From an uncultured bacterium (lineage in GTDB: Bacteria; Myxococcota_A; Bradymonadia; UBA7976; VGTA01): 64,000 nucleotides of DNA. The stretch lies in assembly GCA_943788935.1 (NCBI GenBank), contig CALSSE010000010.1:372001-436000 (forward strand). The letters run 5' to 3'. The position numbers and the translations under genes were made by a program. Below are positions 57,892-64,000 of the stretch, one piece after another. Position 1 is the stretch's first letter. Each line of letters starts with the position of its first letter. The notes beneath the pieces are model-generated. The model was not told the origin of the DNA and made no database searches. It was given only the letters and a program-made list of their open reading frames with translations.

Positions 57892-59045
57892 GGCCTCTAC
57901 GGATTGGTATATGCTGTTATCCGACCTTTGGTGGAAGTGGGGTGATCGCCACAGAGATGGGTTTAGCCTTAGCCACGAGAGGTCATCGCATCCACTACAT
58001 TACTACCGGTGTTCCCAGACGACTTAATCATTGTCCGAGTAATGTCACCTTACATGAAGTAGGGGTACGAAATTACCCTATGTTTAACCAAGCGCCCTAC
58101 TCCTTAGCGCTCGCCTCCAAACTTGTCTCTATTGCTCAGTGGAAGAATCTTGACATTATTCATGGACATTACGCGATCCCCTATGCAGCGAGCGCCATTA
58201 TGGCAGGAGAGATCTTAGGAGATAAGGCTCCAAAGATTGTCTCTACTCTCCACGGCACAGATGTGAGTATATTAGGGACTGATGAGAATTATCGACCGGT
58301 GATTCGCTGGGCTGTGGAGAAGAGTGATGCGGTGACAACACCGAGTCTTTGGTTACGCGATGAGGCCTTGAATCGCTTAGATATGACAGAAAGCGCTGAG
58401 GTCATCCCTAACTTTGTTGATGTTAATCATTACTCACCACAACGAAGAGACAGAGCATCGATCGAAGCTCTATTTGTCGGTCATGAGGATGAGGCGCTGC
58501 AACCGCATCATCCCATCCTCATCCATGTCAGTAACTTTCGTCCTGTGAAGAGGGTTGAGACCGTTATAGATGTATTCGCCAAGATAGACGAAGAGCATAG
58601 TGCTCGTCTATTGCTTGTGGGCGATGGTCCGCAACGCTCCCAGATAGAAGCCAAAGTCCGTCGTTTGGGTCTTGAGCATCGAGTGAGATTTTTAGGTAAA
58701 CTTCGAGACTTCGCCCATATACTCAGCGCTGCCGACCTCTTTATCTTACCGAGTGAGTCGGAGAGCTTCGGTTTAGCTGCACTTGAGGCTCAGGCTTGTG
58801 GTGTGCCGGTTATCGCGAGTGATGTCGGGGGCCTGCCCGAAGTTATTTTACATAGAGCGACTGGGTTACTCACCCCCCTCGGAGATGATCAAGCCATGAT
58901 CGCAGCGATCAACAGCTTACTTAACGATACGCCTCGACGAGAAGAGATGAAGAGACGAGCGCGAGAGAGAGCCTTAGAGTTATTTCAACTCGAGCCTATC
59001 ATCGACCGTTACGAGAGACTCTACAGAAGACTCCTCGCTGAATAG
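57888..59045 (+). CDS. bshA: N-acetyl-alpha-D-glucosaminyl L-malate synthase BshA
   Basis: 385 residues, a GT4-family glycosyltransferase. It opens LRIGICCYPTFGGSGVIATEMG, has GHYAIPYA and LHGTDVSILG, and closes with SESFGLAALEAQACGVPVIASDVGG, which carries the sugar-nucleotide Glu pair. BshA joins GlcNAc from UDP-GlcNAc to L-malate, the first step of bacillithiol synthesis. It overlaps bshB1 by 4 bp. With bshC and bshB1 the pathway is complete in three overlapping genes. Confidence 0.95.
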   Translation: MRPLRIGICCYPTFGGSGVIATEMGLALATRGHRIHYITTGVPRRLNHCPSNVTLHEVGVRNYPMFNQAPYSLALASKLVSIAQWKNLDIIHGHYAIPYAASAIMAGEILGDKAPKIVSTLHGTDVSILGTDENYRPVIRWAVEKSDAVTTPSLWLRDEALNRLDMTESAEVIPNFVDVNHYSPQRRDRASIEALFVGHEDEALQPHHPILIHVSNFRPVKRVETVIDVFAKIDEEHSARLLLVGDGPQRSQIEAKVRRLGLEHRVRFLGKLRDFAHILSAADLFILPSESESFGLAALEAQACGVPVIASDVGGLPEVILHRATGLLTPLGDDQAMIAAINSLLNDTPRREEMKRRARERALELFQLEPIIDRYERLYRRLLAE

Positions 59046-59154
59046 ACCCATCACAGATTATAAGAAGAGGGGCGTATCATCGGTAGGCTCATTATTACAC
59101 GCACTCAGTCTCATGGACTAAGTCTCACGCACCATACCAAAGGAGTGACGAGGA

Positions 59155-61707
59155 ATGACCTATCGTAAACACTCATCAAATAGGGTGAAATTAAATAGAG
59201 TAAACCGCCTAAATATCTGCTGTCGGTTCGTTTATATAAGGTGGTTGGTCATCATGATCCCATTCTCTTGGATCTCCTCTTCATATAGTCAACCCCATAG
59301 GCATAGCGCTGGTGAGATCGCTCATCAACTCAAGCGATTAGCGAAAGTAGGTTCGGTGCTCTACTTGGCGGCTCACCCGGATGACGAAAACACTAGATTT
59401 ATCGCTTGGGCCGCTCAAGGGGAAGGGCTTGACACCGCTTATCTTTCACTGACTCGCGGAGGAGGAGGACAAAATCTGATCGGCGATGAGCTCTCAAGTC
59501 TATTAGGCTATGTCCGAACAGAAGAGCTCCTCTCCGCTCGGGCAATTGATGGAGGGCAACAGTTTTTTACTCGGGCCATAGACTTTGGGTACTCCAAGTC
59601 AGCTGAAGAAGCAGAGCAGACGTGGGGACGAGCGGAGGTGTTACGGGATGTCGTTCGAGTCATTCGTCAGTTTAGGCCAGACATTATCGTCTGCCGATTC
59701 TCACCGACTCAAAAGAGCCATGGTCATCATGTCGCTTCAGCCCGTCTCGCCCTCGAAGCGGTCAAGAGAGCAAGAGAGCTCGATTATGACCCAGACTCTG
59801 GACAAACACCGTGGTCAGTGACCCGAGTACTAGAGAATAAACCACATTGGCGCATGAAGCCTGACACCGATACGAGCTCATTCATCGCTCTCGAGGTGGG
59901 CGGCTATGATCCGTGGCGTGGCTTAAGTTTTGGAGAGATCGCGGGAGCTTCTCGCTCGATGCATAAATCACAGGGGTTTGGCTCTTCACTCCGGAAAACT
60001 CACCACACTGAGTATTTCGAAGTACTCGCCGGTAAAGAGGCAAAAGAAGACATTTTTGAGGAGATTACACTCCATTGGTCACGTTTTACAAAGACCCAAG
60101 AGATCTCTCTTCTCATCGATCGACTCAACACTGACTATCAGCCCGAGCAGCCTCAAGCGCTCATCCCTGTCTTAGTCGAACTCGATCGAGCGCTAGAAGA
60201 GCTCCCAGAGAGCGTTGAGCCATATAGGTCTCGCAAACGTGAGCAGGTGAAACACCTCATCGCCGCGGTCACCGGCTTATGGCTCGATGTCAACGCCAAA
60301 ACCTTTAGCGTCATCCCAGGCGGCTCACTCAAAGTGACCCTCTCTGCGCTCAATAGACGTGAGACGAAGATGAAGCTGAAAGAGATTTCGATTGATCATA
60401 GTTTATTTTCAGCTCAAAATGTTCCGCTCTCCAATGGCGAGCTACTCAGTTATGATATTGAGTTGAATATACCGACATCAGAGTCTCCAACGGTTCCCTA
60501 TTGGCTAGTCAAGCCTATCGAAAAGTCACTCTATCCCGATGATCCAAGATATAGGGGTGATCCACTAGAGCCAGCTCCGCTAGAAGCACATATTGTGCTA
60601 GAAGTGAAAGGGCGCTCTTTTGTCTTTGATGTTCCCATTATGCATCGCTGGGTAGATCCGGTGGAGGGAGAGCGGAGTCGTCGAGTTCTGATCGAGCCAC
60701 CGGTGACCATTACCCCAAAACTTGATGCACAGCTGTTGAGACGACCTGAGTCTGTAGAGGTAGAGTGGGTGGTTGAAGCAGGTCCTAAAGCACTCAAGGT
60801 GGTAGTTCTGGCACCGACCACCAAACATCAAACGGAGGAAGGGTACAGCGTGTCACCCGCCGAGCATGTATTAACGTTGGAGAAAGAACAAGAGGTGACG
60901 ATTCGCTTTAATATCAGCTGCAAGGGAAGCTGTCGCCCGACTGTGTTAACTCCGAAGCTCAAGGTTGATGATGTAGACCTCCCTTCACTCGCACACTATG
61001 ATATCGACTACCCTCATCTCCCTAAGCGTCGGGTGCTCATCCCTTCTCAGATGCGAGTCTCACCCTTAGACCTAAAAATTCAGGGTCAGAGAGTTGGATA
61101 TATTATAGGGGCCGGTGATCGAGTACCTCAGGCGCTTCGGCAAATGGGTTACTCAGTGACTGAGCTGAGCGGCGATACACTTGATCAAGCTCACTTCAAT
61201 GACTTTGATACAATCATCTTCGGGATCCGCGCTTTTAACACCAACGAGAGAATTCCCTCTAATCATAAACGATTAATGGCTTGGGTGGAGCGTGGTGGTC
61301 GAGTACTCGTGCAATATAACACCAACAACCGTTGGCGACAGCTAAAACAAGCGATAGGTCCATTCCCACTGACCATTGGTCGGGCGAGAGTTACCGATGA
61401 GACCGCAGTGATGGAGCGGATAGTGAGCGCTAAACACCCTGCTCTCAACACACCCAACCGTTTGACTGATCATGACTATAAAGGGTGGGTACAGGAGCGC
61501 GGCTTGTACTTTGCGACCGATTGGGACTCACGCTATACCCCTCTCTTTAGCCTCGCAGACCCAGGAGAGTCTCCACAGAAGGGCAGTACGCTGATCGCTA
61601 AACATGGAGAGGGCACCTTTATTTATACGGGACTCTCCTTCTTTAGACAGCTACCGGCTGGTGTACCCGGGGCATACAGACTCTTCGCTAATCTCTTAGC
61701 TTTGTAA
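59155..61707 (+). CDS. Secreted PIG-L/LmbE-family deacetylase or amidase with long C-terminal region
   Basis: 850 residues. A long basic N-terminus leads to a signal sequence (YIRWLVIMIPFSWISSSYSQ, cut near 46). The PIG-L domain has YLAAHPDDENTRF (zinc His, Asp) and KSHGHHVAS. A beta-rich middle (about 370-610) resembles NPCBM- or Ig-like domains. The last part (about 620-850) looks like a class-I glutamine-amidotransferase-like fold, with DTIIFGIRAFNTNERI and YTGLSFFRQLPAGVPGAYRLFANLL. Such proteins are frequent in Bacteroidota. Being exported, it should work on a GlcNAc-type amide in the periplasm. It lies 109 bp after bshA and 87 bp before the small symporter partner. Confidence 0.85.
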   Translation: MTYRKHSSNRVKLNRVNRLNICCRFVYIRWLVIMIPFSWISSSYSQPHRHSAGEIAHQLKRLAKVGSVLYLAAHPDDENTRFIAWAAQGEGLDTAYLSLTRGGGGQNLIGDELSSLLGYVRTEELLSARAIDGGQQFFTRAIDFGYSKSAEEAEQTWGRAEVLRDVVRVIRQFRPDIIVCRFSPTQKSHGHHVASARLALEAVKRARELDYDPDSGQTPWSVTRVLENKPHWRMKPDTDTSSFIALEVGGYDPWRGLSFGEIAGASRSMHKSQGFGSSLRKTHHTEYFEVLAGKEAKEDIFEEITLHWSRFTKTQEISLLIDRLNTDYQPEQPQALIPVLVELDRALEELPESVEPYRSRKREQVKHLIAAVTGLWLDVNAKTFSVIPGGSLKVTLSALNRRETKMKLKEISIDHSLFSAQNVPLSNGELLSYDIELNIPTSESPTVPYWLVKPIEKSLYPDDPRYRGDPLEPAPLEAHIVLEVKGRSFVFDVPIMHRWVDPVEGERSRRVLIEPPVTITPKLDAQLLRRPESVEVEWVVEAGPKALKVVVLAPTTKHQTEEGYSVSPAEHVLTLEKEQEVTIRFNISCKGSCRPTVLTPKLKVDDVDLPSLAHYDIDYPHLPKRRVLIPSQMRVSPLDLKIQGQRVGYIIGAGDRVPQALRQMGYSVTELSGDTLDQAHFNDFDTIIFGIRAFNTNERIPSNHKRLMAWVERGGRVLVQYNTNNRWRQLKQAIGPFPLTIGRARVTDETAVMERIVSAKHPALNTPNRLTDHDYKGWVQERGLYFATDWDSRYTPLFSLADPGESPQKGSTLIAKHGEGTFIYTGLSFFRQLPAGVPGAYRLFANLLAL

Positions 61708-61794
61708 CAAGCGACAGAGCTCAAGCTCCCTTGGGTACTATCTTTGGCGCGACTCCTATTCTAGCCCACCATTAAAAAAGACTAAAGAGATCTC

Positions 61795-61944
61795 ATGAAC
61801 ACCTCCTCTCCTCATAAGAATGATAAACAGCTTAACCATCCCCCTCCTGTATTGGGGTCTTGGCGGAACCTCTACATTCTCGTATTGATAAATCTCGCGT
61901 CGCTCATTGGACTGTTCTATGTGCTCACTGAGGTATACTCATGA
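61795..61944 (+). CDS. Small single-span membrane protein paired with the symporter
   Basis: A 49-residue frame from ATG 61795: about 20 polar residues, then GSWRNLYILVLINLASLIG and LFYVLTEVYS, a single membrane segment. Its stop overlaps the symporter start as ATGA, so the two are translated together. The size, position and W-x-x-LY start of the membrane segment are like small accessory subunits encoded ahead of other sodium:solute symporters. It is probably a stabilising subunit (inference). Confidence 0.72.
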   Translation: MNTSSPHKNDKQLNHPPPVLGSWRNLYILVLINLASLIGLFYVLTEVYS

Positions 61945-63659
61945 CCATTTTAGACTGGGTTGTGCTCCTCTCCACCATAGGTTTCATCGTAGGTTATGGA
62001 ATGTGGAAGTCCGCTGGTGCCAAAAGTGCGACCGACTATCTCAAGGGGGGAAAAGAGGCGCGGTGGCCAACCATCGGCTTGTCTATCATGGCGACACAAG
62101 CGAGCGCGATTACCTTTCTGTCTATGCCGGGAAAGGCCTATGAAGACGGCTTGCGCTTTGTGCAGTTTTACTTCGGAATGCCCCTAGCGGTCATCTTTAT
62201 CTGTATCTTCTTAGTCCCCATTTATTATCGACTTGAGGTGTTCACCGCCTATGAGTACCTCGAGAGTAGGTTTGATCGACGAACGCGCCAGCTTGGCGCT
62301 CTCTTCTTTCTTCTGCAACGCGGTTTACAGGCAGGGATCTCTATTTATGCACCGGCGATCATTCTCAGCGCCTTATTTGATTGGTCGCTCACCCTCATGA
62401 CGATCATTATTGGTCTAGTGGTAATCGCTTACACCGTCTCTGGCGGTACTAAGGCAGTGAGTCAAACTCAAAAGCAACAAATGGTCGTCATCATGCTCGG
62501 TATGGTCATCACCGCTGTGATCATTGTTCAACGTGTCACCGAGCAAGTCTCCTTCAACGAGGCCTTAACCATCGCTGGTGCTCTCGGCCGTATGGAGGTT
62601 ATCGATTTTACCTTTGATCTCCAGAACCGATACACTGTGTGGACAGGTATTCTGGGTGGTTTTTTCTTAGCGCTCTCTTACTTTGGTACTGACCAATCAC
62701 AAGTGCAGCGTTATCTCTCGGGGCGCTCACTAACCGAGAGTCGACTCGGCTTGCTCTTTAATGGGCTCTTAAAAGTACCTATGCAGTTCTTCATTCTGAT
62801 GATCGGGGTCCTCTTATTTGTCTTTTATGTTCTTAACCCCGCGCCGCTCACCTTCAATGGACCTGCGTATCGAGAGGCTCTCTCTACTGAGGCTCAACAG
62901 CAGCTGAAGTCGCTCGATGAGCGACACACAACTCTTGATCAAGTTCGCCGTCAATGGGCTCTCACCTATGTTGACGCCTTACGTGCCAATGAAGTTGAGC
63001 AGGCGAGTGATGCGCGACGTAAACTACAGCTCTCTCATCAAGTCCTCACACATGTACGCGCAAAGGCTCGCCAAGCAGTGAGTGATGTCGTCCCCAAAGC
63101 TCCACAGCAAGATTATGATTATATTTTCCTCTATTTTGTACTCGCTTGCTTACCAGCAGGTTTGATCGGACTTTTGGTCGCGGTGATCCTCTCCGCTGCC
63201 ATGTCTTCGACCGCGAGTGAGTTAAACGCTTTAGGGACAACCATGAGCATCGATTTCTACAAGGCTTCATGGCGCCCTCATGCCAACGACGCGAATATGG
63301 TTTGGGCTTCCAAAGGATTTACTATTCTTTGGGGTTTTTTAGCCATCGCCTTCGCTCTCTTGACGAGCCTCTTTGATAATCTGATCGAGTTAATAAATAT
63401 TCTAGGATCTCTTTTTTATGGGACGGTGCTAGGCATATTTATGGTCGGTTTCTTCTCTAAGAGGATCAAAGCTCGCGCAGTCTTTTGGGGCGCGATCCTC
63501 TCTGAACTCTCGGTGCTAGGACTATATATCGCAGGACGCACTGGATACGTCTCTGAGATTGGATATCTATGGTTTAATGTGATCGGATGTATCTTAGTGG
63601 CGCTCTTCGGCGCTTCAATTCAAACCGCTCTCTCCGATGATCACCTTCATCCCGCTTGA
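61941..63659 (+). CDS. Sodium:solute symporter (SSS family)
   Basis: 572 residues with about 13 membrane segments. The early SSS signature is present (SATDYLKGGKEARWPTIGLSIMATQASAITFLSMPGKAYEDGL), as are SGGTKAVSQTQKQQM, SYFGTDQSQVQRYLSGRS and AVILSAAMSSTASELNALGT. A hydrophilic, helical loop of about 75 residues (about 305-380) between membrane segments is typical of a Bacteroidota-type subgroup. It imports a solute with Na+. The gene order suggests a product of the PIG-L enzyme, such as a sugar or amino-sugar compound. Confidence 0.93.
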   Translation: MTILDWVVLLSTIGFIVGYGMWKSAGAKSATDYLKGGKEARWPTIGLSIMATQASAITFLSMPGKAYEDGLRFVQFYFGMPLAVIFICIFLVPIYYRLEVFTAYEYLESRFDRRTRQLGALFFLLQRGLQAGISIYAPAIILSALFDWSLTLMTIIIGLVVIAYTVSGGTKAVSQTQKQQMVVIMLGMVITAVIIVQRVTEQVSFNEALTIAGALGRMEVIDFTFDLQNRYTVWTGILGGFFLALSYFGTDQSQVQRYLSGRSLTESRLGLLFNGLLKVPMQFFILMIGVLLFVFYVLNPAPLTFNGPAYREALSTEAQQQLKSLDERHTTLDQVRRQWALTYVDALRANEVEQASDARRKLQLSHQVLTHVRAKARQAVSDVVPKAPQQDYDYIFLYFVLACLPAGLIGLLVAVILSAAMSSTASELNALGTTMSIDFYKASWRPHANDANMVWASKGFTILWGFLAIAFALLTSLFDNLIELINILGSLFYGTVLGIFMVGFFSKRIKARAVFWGAILSELSVLGLYIAGRTGYVSEIGYLWFNVIGCILVALFGASIQTALSDDHLHPA

Positions 63660-63662
63660 CGT

Positions 63663-64000
63663 CTATTTTTTAAAAGCGCCTGCCAAGGGAACTGCGACCA
63701 TCACTTGATCCCAACCTAAGTACATATTGGCTCCCGAGTCGTTAGAATCAAAAGTGATTGAGAAGCGCTCAATCACCTCAGCGCTCTTTTTGATTGGTAC
63801 ATCAACTCTGAGCACTTCATCAGACTCTTGATGACTGTAAGAGCCCCACTGATGGAGCTTTGTACTTAGGATGATCGTCCACTGATCTTTTTGAGGCACA
63901 GTGAAGAGCGAGTAAGAACCCGCTTTGACAGCTTTACCGGCTAAGGTCACATCTTGATAAAAGGTGATCTCAGCGGCTTCATTCGCGCCAGTACGCCACA
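63663..64000 (-). CDS. DUF2911 family protein, N-terminus cut by window edge
   Basis: The minus-strand frame stays open to the right edge, so the true start lies outside. The visible part reads WRTGANEAAEITFYQDVTLAGKAVKAGSYSLFTVP and QWTIILS, the conserved DUF2911 sequence, and ends near GWDQVMVAVPL. A GTG at 63950 is inside the domain and is not the start. DUF2911 proteins are usually exported and of unknown function. It is convergent with the symporter gene. Confidence 0.9.
   Translation of the reverse strand, partial: WRTGANEAAEITFYQDVTLAGKAVKAGSYSLFTVPQKDQWTIILSTKLHQWGSYSHQESDEVLRVDVPIKKSAEVIERFSITFDSNDSGANMYLGWDQVMVAVPLAGAFKK

Overview
The window is bacterial chromosome with moderate GC and no visible rRNA, tRNA, insertion sequence, prophage or CRISPR. 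The best guess for the host is a Bradymonadales/Myxococcota-type bacterium (former Deltaproteobacteria). The evidence is indirect: a large protein with MopE-type DNDCDG repeats, many exported lipoproteins whose lipobox is followed by simple acidic repeats (GDMA, GEDA, EP), a Hanks-type kinase with a membrane anchor, an ATGL-like patatin, and a bacillithiol pathway.

Layout. 1-11 kb: a truncated Ser/Thr kinase at the left edge, a VOC protein, a small membrane protein, a nitrilase-like lipoprotein and a 2141-residue secreted protein. 11-14.5 kb: patatin, FolE2 and a PhoD-like phosphatase. 14.5-25.9 kb, mostly minus strand: a close-packed gene run (OmpA-like, EboA-like, threonine dehydratase-like, PHP, zinc ribbon, lipoprotein, PhoH), then gyrA, a flippase-like protein and an IDH/IPMDH-family dehydrogenase. 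26-33 kb, plus strand: glutaryl-CoA dehydrogenase, then an envelope gene set (M15 peptidase, second PhoD, beta-barrel, lipoprotein, OprB-like porin). 33-44.6 kb: a frameshifted FAD oxidoreductase, a COG0523 metallochaperone GTPase behind three phased palindromes, a VWA lipoprotein, uric-acid genes (uraH and a frameshifted puuD), fadH and malic enzyme. 44.9-54 kb: a repeat lipoprotein, proB, LysE-type exporter, MopE-like protein and a lipoprotein with a possible His/Cys dyad. 54-64 kb: a 2OG-Fe(II) oxygenase, bshC-bshB1-bshA, a secreted PIG-L protein, a 49-residue membrane protein overlapping a sodium:solute symporter, and a DUF2911 gene cut by the right edge.

The most coherent gene system is 55.4-63.7 kb. 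The three bacillithiol biosynthesis genes overlap one another and are followed on the same strand by an exported PIG-L amidase/deacetylase and a two-component Na+ symporter. This suggests synthesis linked to extracytoplasmic hydrolysis and uptake of a related N-acyl-amino-sugar compound (inference).

Other points worth attention: two genes broken by single-base insertions, a Cys-to-Ser change in the nitrilase-like protein, Gln at GyrA position 83, in-frame minisatellites in at least seven genes, short tandem arrays in many intergenic gaps, and an excess of the octamer GCGATCGC.
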